47,444 bases of DNA from a virus (IMGVR_UViG_3300044447_000013:1-47444), one strand, 5' to 3'; positions 36,581 to 46,504 are shown, counted from the stretch's first letter. Notes: generated from the letters alone by a model not told the origin. A program made the numbers and translations.

Positions 36581-39500
36581 TGGCCGTCGAGTCGATCGGT
36601 TCCGTCTCCGTCCTGATCGGCGGCGACTACTCGTCGCTCCTCATCGCGTTCGGGCAGGCGCAGGCGGCCGCGCAAAAGGCGGGCGCGGGCGTAGCGAGTG
36701 CTTTCAACGCGGGCGCCGGCGCGGCTCCGCAAATCGTAAACCAGTTCGGGCAGGCGGTAACGTCTGCAGGCGCCGCATCTTCCACGGCGGCGCCGCAAGT
36801 CGGCGCTCTCTCCGCGCAGACGGCCGGCCTCGCGACGAACGCGACGGCGGCGGCCAACGCGCTCGTACAGCAAGCGGCGGCATCCCATGCGGGACTAACG
36901 CAGATTCAGGCCACTAGCGGAGCGCTGCGCGTGCTCGAAGGCTCGGGCGGCATTCGGGCGGCAGAGCGGTTCCTCACGATGATTCCGGGCCTCGGCGCGG
37001 CGCTTGTCGCGGTATTCCCGCTAGTGGGCGCTATTGCCTTTTTCGACGTGCTCGTGAAGATCGGCGGCGAACTGGCCAAGTTCTACGCCGCGGCGGCGCA
37101 GGGGCCGGAGCGCGTACGTGGCGCGTTCGCGGAACTGAACGCGGGACTTGAAACTACCAACGACGAACTGCAGCTTGCGAACGACAAGCTCGACAACCAG
37201 ATAGCGAAGCTCACCGGAAAGCAAGAGAACGTCCTCAAGGAGATGATCGACGAGGCAGCGCTTGCGGTCGATCGTCTCGGGGCCAAGCTGGACTCGGCAC
37301 TGAAATCGATCATCGAACTGCAGAACAAAGAGCAGCTCGGTTTCTTTCAGGCCATCACCACAAATCAGGCCACGTCGACCGACTTCGCGAAGCAACTCGG
37401 GGGCGCATCGGGTGAGGGCGGCGAGCGCGAAGAGATTCGCGCGATACAGGATACGGCGCGGGAACGCATTGCAGCGGCACGGGAAGAAGAAGACCTAGAC
37501 TCGGCGAACGGTGCGCGGGCCGAAGCGCGCAATGCACTTCAGGGAAAATACACTCAACTCATCCGTCAGGCGACCGAAGAGCTTGAGATACAGCAAGCCG
37601 CAAGTAAGGCGACTCCTGGGTATGAATTCCTGCATTTCCTTGATCCCGACCGGACGAAAAACATAGAACTTGCGACTGGACTGCTCCGGTCACTCCGCGC
37701 CGAGGCGGCGTATGTCCAGAAAGAATTCGCCAACGTCGGCAAGCAGCAGGAGCTTACAGGACTCAAGGCCGAAGGCAGAGACAAGGAGCAGGGCGATCCG
37801 GCGGGAGTTGCGCGGATACGTGCCGAGGAGGCGCTCGTCCATCAGCGTGCCGAACTGAGCAAAAAGCTCATCGAGGCTTACGCCACCGAACAGCGGCAGA
37901 TCGCGCAGATTCAGATCGATGGAATCACGGCCGCGGATGGCCGCACGATAGCAGGCGCGAATGCGGACATAGCCGAAGCGGAATTCAGAGAGAAACGGCT
38001 TCTCGCGATCGCGCGGCAGCAGCGCGACGACCAGATTGCATTGATACCGCAACTCGCGGCCAAGGAGAAAGTCGGGAAGGCGAAGCCGGAACAGGACGCG
38101 ATCGACATCCAGGCAGGGGAGAAGATCAGCGCGGCGAATGCCGCGTTCTCGCTCACGGAACTTGAACTTGCAGCAAGTACGGTAACGAAGAAAAACGCGC
38201 TGCGTGCGGACGAGGCTTCCTGGCGGAGGCACCTGCTCGAAGAGACCGATCGTTTCCTGGACGAGCAGGCGAACAAGGAAATCGAACGCGCTGCCCGCGT
38301 ACGCGAGGCGCAGGCGAAGGCCACCGAAATTCAAGCGAAGTCGCAAGGCGATAGTTCTGCTCTTGCCATCGAACGCCAGAAGCTGCTCCTGGAGCAACAG
38401 TACTCGCTTCAGGTAGGCCACACCGGCGCGCAGGAGATCGCTAACGCGAAGGCTGTAATCGAGCTCGACGCGCTTGCCCGCCAGCAGAGGATCGAAGGCG
38501 CAACGAACGCAGTTAACGCCGTTCCGAATGACGACAAGAATATCGAGAGGCGCGCGCAGCTCGAAGCCGAGCTGAAAAAGCTTCAGGACGGAGCCAACAA
38601 CGCCAATATCGCGGCGAACACAAAGCTCCTCGATCTGATGCAGAAGATCAGCCTGCAGGCGCAGATCCAAAAGCAGATTTATAACTCGATCACGGAAGCG
38701 CTTCCGCAGGCGCTCGGCGGCGCGCTCGCAAAAGGGATCCTCGATCACAAGGTCGGCGAAAGCATCGGTCAGGATATCGTCAAGGCGCTTAAGGGCGTCG
38801 GGCAGAGCCTTCTCGGCGGCATCTTCACGGCGGCGATCCACAGCGCCGTGCAGTCGATCGTCGACAAGACCATAAACAAGGCCGCGAACGCCGCGAAGGC
38901 AGCGGCGGATCGCGCGAAGATCGCAGCGGCGCAAGCGCAAGCGGCCGAGACGGGCGCGAACACGACCGCTCTCGGCACCCAGACGGCGGCGGAGACCGCG
39001 AACACCGCGGCGCTCGAAGCGCTCACGGCGGCGTTGAACGCGGCGAACGGACAGATCGGCGGCGCGCCAGGCGCAGCGCCAGGCGGCCACGCGAGCACGG
39101 TTACGGTTGTCCCGACAGGCGGCGTGCCCGTCCAGGTTCCGCAAAACGCGGGCTCGGTCGGCGCGAGGGCCGAAGGCACGGCGGGGAACGTGGGCGGCGG
39201 CGTGGGCGCGGCTGCGGGCGGCATCTTCACGCGGGCAATCCAGAAGCTCGAACAGGTCATCCTTCGCGGCATCGGCGTCGACCAGAAACAGACGCAGGCG
39301 CTGAATTTCAATTCGTCCGAAATGGCGGCGAGTACCGCGTCCGCGAACGCTCAGGCGGTCCAAGTCATTGCGGCGACCAACGGCAACACCGTAGCGACGA
39401 ACGTCAACACCGGCGCGGTGCTTGCCCTGACGATTGTCGTCGCGATCAATGACGCGATATCGCTTTTCTCGGGCGGCGCGGTCGCCGGCGGCGGCTCGAT

Positions 39501-39987
39501 CTCGGCGCCTAGCTTAGTCGGCGAGAAGGGGCCGGAGATCTTCGTCCCGCACTCGCCCGGCACGGTGATTCCGAACCACGCACTGAAGGGCTACGCCGCC
39601 GGCGCGGGCCTTCACGAACTCGCCGCGCAGTATGCCGGGAAGGCTCCCGCGCACGTGCATCTGAAGGGGTTCGCCACGGGCGGCTTCCCGCCGATCGGCG
39701 TGCCCTCGATCATCGGCGAAAAGGGGCCCGAGCTTTTCATCCCGCGCGAACACGGCGCGATCGTGCCGAACCACATGCTCAAGGGCTACGCCGAGGGCGC
39801 GGGGCTCGACGCGCTGCACTCCTCGGGCGGCGCACGCGCCGGCGCGATGCACACGACGGCGTTTAGCGGCGACATGCACATCCATCTCACACAGAACAAG
39901 AGCCCGCGCGAACACGCGCAGCAGATCTTCCGCGAGCTGCCGGGCGTGGCGAAAGCGCGCGGCGCGCAGTGGAGCCCGTACTCCTAA
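36580..39987 (+). CDS. Tape measure protein, 1135 aa
   Basis: GTG shares a base with the chaperone TAG. Long helical protein, N-terminus IGSVSVLIGGDYSSLLIAFG, extended coiled coil, several Ala-rich stretches that may be membrane-active (VVAINDAISLFSGGAVAGGG). The C-terminal part has a tandem pair SLVGEKGPEIFVPHSPGTVI and SIIGEKGPELFIPREHGAIV, each continuing PNHxLKGYAxGAGL, a typical GEKGPEL domain duplicated here. Length predicts a tail of about 170 nm at 1.5 angstrom per residue. Confidence 0.92.
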   Translation: MAVESIGSVSVLIGGDYSSLLIAFGQAQAAAQKAGAGVASAFNAGAGAAPQIVNQFGQAVTSAGAASSTAAPQVGALSAQTAGLATNATAAANALVQQAAASHAGLTQIQATSGALRVLEGSGGIRAAERFLTMIPGLGAALVAVFPLVGAIAFFDVLVKIGGELAKFYAAAAQGPERVRGAFAELNAGLETTNDELQLANDKLDNQIAKLTGKQENVLKEMIDEAALAVDRLGAKLDSALKSIIELQNKEQLGFFQAITTNQATSTDFAKQLGGASGEGGEREEIRAIQDTARERIAAAREEEDLDSANGARAEARNALQGKYTQLIRQATEELEIQQAASKATPGYEFLHFLDPDRTKNIELATGLLRSLRAEAAYVQKEFANVGKQQELTGLKAEGRDKEQGDPAGVARIRAEEALVHQRAELSKKLIEAYATEQRQIAQIQIDGITAADGRTIAGANADIAEAEFREKRLLAIARQQRDDQIALIPQLAAKEKVGKAKPEQDAIDIQAGEKISAANAAFSLTELELAASTVTKKNALRADEASWRRHLLEETDRFLDEQANKEIERAARVREAQAKATEIQAKSQGDSSALAIERQKLLLEQQYSLQVGHTGAQEIANAKAVIELDALARQQRIEGATNAVNAVPNDDKNIERRAQLEAELKKLQDGANNANIAANTKLLDLMQKISLQAQIQKQIYNSITEALPQALGGALAKGILDHKVGESIGQDIVKALKGVGQSLLGGIFTAAIHSAVQSIVDKTINKAANAAKAAADRAKIAAAQAQAAETGANTTALGTQTAAETANTAALEALTAALNAANGQIGGAPGAAPGGHASTVTVVPTGGVPVQVPQNAGSVGARAEGTAGNVGGGVGAAAGGIFTRAIQKLEQVILRGIGVDQKQTQALNFNSSEMAASTASANAQAVQVIAATNGNTVATNVNTGAVLALTIVVAINDAISLFSGGAVAGGGSISAPSLVGEKGPEIFVPHSPGTVIPNHALKGYAAGAGLHELAAQYAGKAPAHVHLKGFATGGFPPIGVPSIIGEKGPELFIPREHGAIVPNHMLKGYAEGAGLDALHSSGGARAGAMHTTAFSGDMHIHLTQNKSPREHAQQIFRELPGVAKARGAQWSPYS

Positions 39988-42900
39988 TGGCACTCAGACC
40001 TTACGTAGTTCAGTCGGCAATCGCCGGTGCGGGTCCCTTCGGAGCCTCAACGGTAAGCTGCACGTTTACCAATTCGGTAAAAGCGGGCAACGTGATTTTC
40101 GTCGTCGGCAATAACTATGCCGAATTCAATAGCGTCGTCTTTTCGTTCGCCGACAATCAGTCAAATACTTACACTGAGATTGCGACCGCGCGCGGCGGCT
40201 CGCCATCGCCCTTCAGCATTCCGTTCTCATACTGCGGCCTTCAGGACGCGTGGCTCACCACGGCATCGGCGAGCGGATCGCTAACCGTCACGCTCACTTC
40301 CTCGCTGGCGGCCAAGGGGTCGCTGTTGCTGTGCATTGTTGAGGTTTCCGGACTTATCCAGAACTGCTCAAATATGATCAGTCAACCTGGCTTCGATCCG
40401 TACCCAGTCGCGTTCGCGCCGCTGCAAGTGCCTTACGGTGCGGGCGTTATCTTGGGCGTCGTCACGGCGCAGAATAAGTTTGTTCCGCCGTGGACGGAGT
40501 ATTTCATTGATGCCGGCCCTGGGTACGGATTACTTAACCAGATCAACGTCAGCGATTCGGGCGGTACGGGATTCGGCTGCACTCTGGGCGTGATTTCACG
40601 CGGTAGTCCCAGTCCTGGCGCCGTTACACCAACCGTCTCGGTCGGACCCTTTGGACCTCCCGAAAATTGGACCGCGTCGACGTTCGTGCTCGGCCCTTCG
40701 CTTCCTCCCGACTGGCTCATCGTGCAGGAGCCGCTCGGCATCGTCGACCAGTCCGCGCGGCTCTACCTCGGCGACGGCGCGAACCACTCCTTCACGCTGC
40801 AATCGCGGCAACGCGGCAGCGCGGATTACACGCTCATCGTGCGCGCCGGCGACGCATACGAGCCAACCACGGGGCAGCCGATCTGGTTATGGGATCAGAA
40901 TAAAGCCGGCTTTATCAACGTCTTCTCGGGCTTCATTCAGGACTTCAAAAATCGGCAGATCGGGCTGAACGGCGACCGCTATATCGACTGCACGGCGACT
41001 TCGCTTGAGTCGGTATTCGATACGGTTTACGCCACGCCGCTGCAGTTCGTCGATAAGACCTGCGGCGAGATCGTTACCGCGCTCTATAACGCGTTCGACG
41101 TCGGCGCGCAAGTCGATCTCGGACCCAACATCAGCGACGGCGTAACGCTTCCGCTTTTCAACACGAACTACGAAAAGCTGAGCGACCTCTTCACGCAACT
41201 CGCGACGACGAGCGGCTTCGTCTGGGGCGTCGATCCGTACACGCAGAACCTCTATTTCTGTCTTCCCTCGACGGTCGCGGCGCCGCTCACGCTCACGTCG
41301 GGAAACGCGCAGTGGGACTCGATCAGTTGGGAGTATGACGCGGCGGACTACCGCAACCGCCAGGCCATGCGCCTTAGTTACGACGCGTTCACACACTCGG
41401 CCGAGTTCTTCGTGGGCGCGGGCCAAACATCGTTTACTTTGCTCCGCCCCGTCGAGCAGGTCACCAACGCTTACATCACGCTGTCGACGCCGAACATCGC
41501 GTTCGGGCAGTTCGGCGCGAACGCGATCGCCGGCGACACGATCACGATGGGGCCGGCGGCCGGCGCGTGGCAGGCAAGCCATATCTACGCGCTCAACGGC
41601 GTGATCGTCGTGAGCGGGTTCGTCCAGAAGGTGACGACGGCGGGAACGTCCGGAAGCGGCTTTCCCGCGTTCTCGACGGTCACCGGCGCGACCACAACGG
41701 ATAACACTGTCATCTGGACGTGCCAGGGTCTGCTCGGCCTCGCGACCGGCGTCGACACTTACACCTTCGTCCTCGCGGCGCCTGAAATTCCGTGGGCGCC
41801 GAATACCTTCTATCTGCTGCACGCGCAGATCCTCGTCGAGATCGGCGGCGCTCAGATCGCGCAGCGGGCGACGTCGATCGTCGCGGCGGCGGTTTGGTCA
41901 GCCGTCACGGGGTACACGCTCGGCACGCAAATCTTCGACAGCGGGACGGGGACGGTCCAGGAGGCGAAGACCACCGGAGTATCGGGCGGCTCTGCGCCAT
42001 CCTTCTCGGGCGTAACGGGCCATACAACCACCGACAATACCGTGACGTGGGAGTGCCTCGGACCGAACGGCGGCTCGGGTCTGACCTATCCGTCGTTCTC
42101 CGCGACCGCCGGCGCAATGGTTCTTGACGGCTCGGTCACGTGGACATCGCTTGGGCCGTGCATGGATAACCGGCAGTTCGGCCAGGTCGCGATCGGCGCG
42201 ACCGCCGCGATTACGTGCCAGCATCTTGCGGACGCCATCAACTCGAACGCGGCCGTGCGCGGGCAGACCTTCAGCCTGCCGACGTGGGAAAACTCGAACG
42301 GCAACGCCATCAACGTAAGCGGCGCGACCTTTGAGTTCGAAGAGAAGGGCGCGGGCACGTCCTATATTACGGATCTGTCTTCCAGCTCGGCCGCCGGCGC
42401 GTGGACGGCTACCCACGCATATGCGCTCGGCTATTCGATCCAAGTGACCATTGCGGCGAAGGCGTACCTGCAGACGGTCACAACCGCCGGCACTTCCGGC
42501 AGTTCCACGCCCACATTCTCGTCGGTGACCGGGCACACAGTAACGGATGGCTCCGTTGTCTGGACGTGCGAGGGGCTTCTCTTTGGCTGGTTCTCCGGCG
42601 GCTCGCCCAATGTTGCCGTGACGCAAACGCAAGGTGGGACATCGCCGCAGGGCAGCGTCGGACCCAACCAGGGCGCGACGATCTCCATTCAGGTTTACGC
42701 CGTGGGCACGAACACGGCGGCGCCGTCGCTCTCCTATACGCAGGGGTCGCGAGTCGTCAATCTGGCGACGCCGCTCAATCCCGGCACGAATCTCAATGTC
42801 GAATACACGCGGCCGGACGGCAACGTGATCGAGGTCGAGGACACGGCGAAAGTGCTCGCGCTCGCGGTTCAGACCTATGGCACCGGCAAGGTGCAGCAGA

Positions 42901-44048
42901 TCTCGGATCAAAGCTCGACGGGCCTCGTCTCGACCGACGCGGCCTCCGGCCTGATCCTCGCGCAGCAGGCCCTGGCGGCGTATTCGACCGTGCCGCTCGC
43001 GATCGAGGTGCAGCTCCTGCAGGGCGGCATTCTGCCCGGACAGGAGGTCACAATTGCGCTTTCGGGCTTCATGTCGATTATCAACGCCACTTACTTTGTC
43101 GAGGAGGTGCGCGGCGAGCTAATCCCCACGTGGCCGTACCTCGACAATCCCGTCGAGTGCCCCGGCGCGGGACATTACCGCTATTCCCTCAAGCTCATCA
43201 ACATCTCTCAGATTGCCTCTTACATGGATTTCTGGGAAGGCTTCGGCGGCGGCGGATCGGGTTCGGGTGGAGGAGGCGGCGGCGCGGGCTCGTCGCTCGT
43301 CGCGACGTCGGGCGGCATCCAGAGCACGGCCGGCACGGCGCTCACGGTTGGCGGAGCCGAAGTTAAGACCGCGAGCTACGCGGCGAAATCGACGGATTAT
43401 GGGCAGCTTCTCGTCTTCAATTCAGCGACCTCGATCACGTTGACATTGCCTACATTGCCCTTCGTCCCTCCGTTTTTGCAGTGGTGGATCGAGGTGCAGA
43501 ACATCGGCGCTGGCATACTGACGATCAACCGTAATGGCCTGCTGATCGACGGCGTTGCAGCGAACCTGACACGCGGCAAGAACGGCGGCGTCATTATCAC
43601 GAGCGACGGAACGAACTTTTTCACCGAACGCGGCGGCCCGCTGATCAGGACCAACGGGACCGTTAATCTCGACCAGGGAACTCTCGATCTCACACCAGGA
43701 ATCGGCATTACCGTCGTCGAGAGTTCGCCCGGCATCGTCACGATCAGCGCCACGACTACAGCGGTCACGAAGGTTGCGGCGGGCTCTGTGACGCTTGGCA
43801 CCGCCGCGATCTCGGCGGGCGCGGCGGCTGCCACCGTAACTATGGCCGCAACGGGAACGCTCGTGGGCGACCTCGTCGTGATGAGCTTTGAGGCGGACCC
43901 CACCGGCATAGCTGGATATACGCCTGGCGCAATGCTCTCGATCATCGGGTATCCCACGAACGGCTTCGTGAATTTTATCGTCGTCAACAATACCGGATCG
44001 ACCATCACACCGGGCGCGCTGACAATCAATTGGATCGTGGAGAGATGA
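39987..44048 (+). CDS. Tail-tip / central fibre protein with triplicated binding module, 1353 aa
   Basis: ATG at 39987 (TAATG). Domain order: beta-sandwich (about 1-240) shared with the 29292 protein; hub-like core (about 250-510, e.g. DRYIDCTATSLESVFDTVYA and SLPLFNTNYEKLSDL-like text); then three related modules near residues 525-575, 640-690 and 810-860, each W-x-A/T...Y...G...T-T-G/A-G-T-S-G...F-S-x-V-T-G...T-D-x-V-x-W-T/E-C. A Gly-rich hinge (GGGGSGSGGGGGG, about 1085) separates a C-terminal receptor-binding-like region. Likely the baseplate hub and adsorption apparatus. Confidence 0.8.
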   Translation: MALRPYVVQSAIAGAGPFGASTVSCTFTNSVKAGNVIFVVGNNYAEFNSVVFSFADNQSNTYTEIATARGGSPSPFSIPFSYCGLQDAWLTTASASGSLTVTLTSSLAAKGSLLLCIVEVSGLIQNCSNMISQPGFDPYPVAFAPLQVPYGAGVILGVVTAQNKFVPPWTEYFIDAGPGYGLLNQINVSDSGGTGFGCTLGVISRGSPSPGAVTPTVSVGPFGPPENWTASTFVLGPSLPPDWLIVQEPLGIVDQSARLYLGDGANHSFTLQSRQRGSADYTLIVRAGDAYEPTTGQPIWLWDQNKAGFINVFSGFIQDFKNRQIGLNGDRYIDCTATSLESVFDTVYATPLQFVDKTCGEIVTALYNAFDVGAQVDLGPNISDGVTLPLFNTNYEKLSDLFTQLATTSGFVWGVDPYTQNLYFCLPSTVAAPLTLTSGNAQWDSISWEYDAADYRNRQAMRLSYDAFTHSAEFFVGAGQTSFTLLRPVEQVTNAYITLSTPNIAFGQFGANAIAGDTITMGPAAGAWQASHIYALNGVIVVSGFVQKVTTAGTSGSGFPAFSTVTGATTTDNTVIWTCQGLLGLATGVDTYTFVLAAPEIPWAPNTFYLLHAQILVEIGGAQIAQRATSIVAAAVWSAVTGYTLGTQIFDSGTGTVQEAKTTGVSGGSAPSFSGVTGHTTTDNTVTWECLGPNGGSGLTYPSFSATAGAMVLDGSVTWTSLGPCMDNRQFGQVAIGATAAITCQHLADAINSNAAVRGQTFSLPTWENSNGNAINVSGATFEFEEKGAGTSYITDLSSSSAAGAWTATHAYALGYSIQVTIAAKAYLQTVTTAGTSGSSTPTFSSVTGHTVTDGSVVWTCEGLLFGWFSGGSPNVAVTQTQGGTSPQGSVGPNQGATISIQVYAVGTNTAAPSLSYTQGSRVVNLATPLNPGTNLNVEYTRPDGNVIEVEDTAKVLALAVQTYGTGKVQQISDQSSTGLVSTDAASGLILAQQALAAYSTVPLAIEVQLLQGGILPGQEVTIALSGFMSIINATYFVEEVRGELIPTWPYLDNPVECPGAGHYRYSLKLINISQIASYMDFWEGFGGGGSGSGGGGGGAGSSLVATSGGIQSTAGTALTVGGAEVKTASYAAKSTDYGQLLVFNSATSITLTLPTLPFVPPFLQWWIEVQNIGAGILTINRNGLLIDGVAANLTRGKNGGVIITSDGTNFFTERGGPLIRTNGTVNLDQGTLDLTPGIGITVVESSPGIVTISATTTAVTKVAAGSVTLGTAAISAGAAAATVTMAATGTLVGDLVVMSFEADPTGIAGYTPGAMLSIIGYPTNGFVNFIVVNNTGSTITPGALTINWIVER

Positions 44049-44049
44049 G

Positions 44050-44724
44050 ATGTTGAGCTGCTTACCCTGGCCCGGGCCCGGAGGCGGAGCCGGAAGCACT
44101 CCGTTCACGCCGATTACGCTGCTTTCACACGCGCAGGCGATCGCCAACGCTACATCCGTCACGACGGGCGCGATCTCGACGACGGGCGCGAGCCTGATCG
44201 TGGTAGCCGTCCAATTCTATAGCGCGAGTTCGACGCCGTCATTGACCGACTCCGCCGGCAACACATGGACGCTCATCAACGTTGGATCGGGCGGCTTCGC
44301 GGTTCAGTACAACGCGCTTTTCTATTGCGCATCCCCGGCGACGAGTGGAAGTCACACGTTTACAGCTACGGCAAGCATCGGCTTTGCACAGCCGGGCATT
44401 TGCGTAACAGCTTGGAATAATACCGCGGCTTCGCCTCTGGTGGGAGCCAGCTCGGACTCCACCGCTTCGTTCTCGACGACGCAGCCAGGTTCGATCACTC
44501 CGCCATCAGGCCGATGCCTTTTCGTCACGGGCGCAGCGCAGGGCGCAGGAACATTAAATACGCCGACAGGATTTACACAGTCCGACCAAGGAACTACGGT
44601 CAGCGGATGGTCATATCAGACGTGTTACTTGGTGGAGGGAGGTTCAGCCATCGCACAGAACCCGACTTTCACCAATAGTTTTAATTGGATCTCGATCGGT
44701 ATGGCGTGCTTCACGCACATTTAA
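44050..44724 (+). CDS. Beta-sandwich tail appendage protein, 224 aa
   Basis: LIVVAVQFYSASSTPSLTDS, AGNTWTLINVGSGG and NALFYCASPATSGSHTFTAT follow the same fold pattern as the 29292 protein and the N-terminus of the tail-tip protein. No signal peptide is convincing. Probably a receptor- or glycan-binding appendage. Confidence 0.6.
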   Translation: MLSCLPWPGPGGGAGSTPFTPITLLSHAQAIANATSVTTGAISTTGASLIVVAVQFYSASSTPSLTDSAGNTWTLINVGSGGFAVQYNALFYCASPATSGSHTFTATASIGFAQPGICVTAWNNTAASPLVGASSDSTASFSTTQPGSITPPSGRCLFVTGAAQGAGTLNTPTGFTQSDQGTTVSGWSYQTCYLVEGGSAIAQNPTFTNSFNWISIGMACFTHI

Positions 44725-44732
44725 TCACTCCG

Positions 44733-44747
44733 CGACGACTAACAAGC
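44733..44747 (+). promoter_or_regulatory. Start-associated motif, copy 7
   Basis: CGACGACTA-ACAAGC-ATG. Here the motif lies in a 23-nt intergenic gap, not in a coding end, showing it is not simply a C-terminal codon preference. Confidence 0.75.
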
Positions 44748-45023
44748 ATGGCACTTGACGTAGAAAGCAAATCCACCCTCGACGAGGTGGTCGACCGCGC
44801 GAAAGACGCGGCACAGCAAACGCTCGCCGAGGCCGCGACGGACGGAACCGCGCTGGTCTCCGAGGTCGCGAAATCCGCGAACGCGATCGAGGACAAAATC
44901 ATCGCCGCCGTCGAGCCGCTTTTGGCTGAGATCCAGCTCGCGAACGACAACCTCTCGCGCCTGGTCGCGGTGTTCGAGAAGATCGCCGGCGGCGTGAACG
45001 TCGCGTTCGGAGGCGCGAAGTAA
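44748..45023 (+). CDS. Coiled-coil helical protein, 91 aa
   Basis: ATG at 44748 set by the start-associated motif; an upstream extension in frame is not needed. Long amphipathic helix (TLDEVVDRAKDAAQQTLAEA, DKIIAAVEPLLAEIQLANDN). Coupled to the next gene by TAATG. It resembles the 115-aa helical protein at 4229 in style. Possibly a tail-end or lysis accessory. Confidence 0.6.
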   Translation: MALDVESKSTLDEVVDRAKDAAQQTLAEAATDGTALVSEVAKSANAIEDKIIAAVEPLLAEIQLANDNLSRLVAVFEKIAGGVNVAFGGAK

Positions 45024-45418
45024 TGGCGACCGCGCTCGGCGTTCTCTCGCTCATCGCCGCGGGCTTGCCTCTCGCGGAAGAGATCTTCGATTCGATCAAA
45101 ACCGGCATCGAAGCCGTGAACAAAACGAAGGTCGCCGGAGCGAAGCTCACCGCCGAGCAGGCCGCGGCGGCGAACGCGAGCGCCACGCAAATCGCGCAGG
45201 TGTCGCTCGCATCGAAGGTGTCGAGCGGGAAGATCGCGCAGGCGGCCGTCTCGGCCGCGATTCCCGACGCTAAGGCGTTTTCGGCGCTCGTCGAGATGTC
45301 GTATCAGATGCCGCTCGCGAACGCCGCGGCGAAGCCCGCCGCGTCAACGGGGAGTATTTCGCCCGCGCAGCAGGCGCTTCTTAACGCGCTCGTGGCGGCG
45401 ATTCTTAATCCGGCGTAG
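45023..45418 (+). CDS. Hypothetical helical protein with hydrophobic N-terminus, 131 aa
   Basis: Begins ATALGVLSLIAAGLPLAEEI, a short hydrophobic segment, followed by Ala-rich helices. Last gene of the rightward virion operon, where lysis genes may occur. A holin role is possible but not supported by a clear membrane topology. Its 3' end overlaps the convergent acyltransferase by 14 nt. Confidence 0.55.
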   Translation: MATALGVLSLIAAGLPLAEEIFDSIKTGIEAVNKTKVAGAKLTAEQAAAANASATQIAQVSLASKVSSGKIAQAAVSAAIPDAKAFSALVEMSYQMPLANAAAKPAASTGSISPAQQALLNALVAAILNPA

Positions 45419-46427
45419 CCGCAACAAGAACAAGTTGAGGAGCGGGGACTGGTCTCCGCGAGGCCAGCTTCCTTCCGACCTCGACCATAGGCGCTTCGAG
45501 GAGATGGTAAGCGAGAACCGGCCCGGCCACCATCAGCAGCGCGAAGACGGCCCAGCGCGCGGCCATCGGAACAGACAGCCGGTAGAACGCCAGCCACATG
45601 ATGGGAAAGTGCAGCAGGTAGATGCCGTACGAGTACTTCGCGACGTAGTGGGCAGCTTTGGTTACGGCGGAGACGCTCATCTCCCGGAACAGGGGAAGCA
45701 TCAGGCCGATCAGCAAGCAAAATAGATATTCACGGAAAATCAAATCTGGCGAACCCGTACTCCCGAGAATCACATATCCCGCGATGAGGGCAGCAACCGA
45801 GCACGGGAACAATACGGGAGCCAGGAAGCCGGCGCGCTCACTCGTTCCTCGATAGGCAATCGCTCCACAAAGAAAACAGGGAATGTAGGCTAGCCAATAA
45901 CCATCGAAACCCAAGACCAGCGGAATGGTTGTCCCTATGGTCGCACTGGCAAACCAGAGCGCGAGCGCGGCGCTCATCGTATTGTTTTTCCTGAGCGCGA
46001 GGAACACCAGGGGCAGGAACGCGTACATCAGCATCTCGTGGGGCAGACTCCACAGCGGCCCGATAATGCTACTTCTGCCGCCGCCCTGTATCAAGAGCAG
46101 ATTCGCGAAAATGCGGGCGGTGGAAACTTGGAGAAATGTATAGTTTGGGACGTACGGGATCTTAACCAGCAGCACCAGGACGACCGTGAATACGCTGAGC
46201 GGGTAAATCCTGAAGATCCGCCGCACATAGAAAGCCGCCGTCCCGGGGCGTTTCTGGAGGGACATCAGTAGCACCAGGCTGGTGTGAACAAAGAACAGCA
46301 ATACCCCGACGTGGCCCAGTCGGTCGACACTTAAGAGCTTTTCCGGATGAAGTCCACCCCCGCGTAAATGCGAGACAAGCACGCACAGCACGGCGACCGC
46401 CCGCAGGACATCAAGATTACGATTCAC
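45405..46427 (-). CDS. Acyltransferase-3 family membrane protein (O-acetyltransferase-like), 340 aa
   Basis: NRNLDVLRAVAVLCVLVSHL with the catalytic-type His, then about ten hydrophobic spans (FRIYPLSVFTVVLVLLVKIP, GPLWSLPHEMLMYAFLPLVF with SLPHE, YGIYLLHFPIMWLAFYRLSV). This is the OafA/YrhL type, which acetylates surface polysaccharide. GTG at 46427, with a promoter 25-70 nt upstream. In phages such genes alter the host O-antigen and block superinfection (lysogenic conversion); inferred here. Confidence 0.88.
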   Translation of the reverse strand: MNRNLDVLRAVAVLCVLVSHLRGGGLHPEKLLSVDRLGHVGVLLFFVHTSLVLLMSLQKRPGTAAFYVRRIFRIYPLSVFTVVLVLLVKIPYVPNYTFLQVSTARIFANLLLIQGGGRSSIIGPLWSLPHEMLMYAFLPLVFLALRKNNTMSAALALWFASATIGTTIPLVLGFDGYWLAYIPCFLCGAIAYRGTSERAGFLAPVLFPCSVAALIAGYVILGSTGSPDLIFREYLFCLLIGLMLPLFREMSVSAVTKAAHYVAKYSYGIYLLHFPIMWLAFYRLSVPMAARWAVFALLMVAGPVLAYHLLEAPMVEVGRKLASRRPVPAPQLVLVAATPD

Positions 46428-46466
46428 AGGTCCTCGTTTCCTCTTTCCGCGCCCGTTTCCGGGTAC

Positions 46467-46500
46467 ACCACTACTATATGCTGTTGTAGTAAGTAGTGCA
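46467..46500 (-). promoter_or_regulatory. Acyltransferase promoter with CTACAAC operator half-site
   Basis: On the minus strand TTGCAC and TATAGT are separated by 17 nt (TACTTACTACAACAGCA). The spacer contains CTACAAC, the half-site of the perfect palindrome in the right-end early promoter, and ACTAC-N11-GTAGT is also symmetric here. The same regulator may control both promoters. Confidence 0.65.
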
Positions 46501-46504
46501 AGAG

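Noticed and set aside
37690-39363. A 557-aa minus-strand frame opposite the tape measure
   Set aside because: Antisense shadow of a GC-rich coding region with low-complexity Arg-rich sequence and no ribosome binding site.
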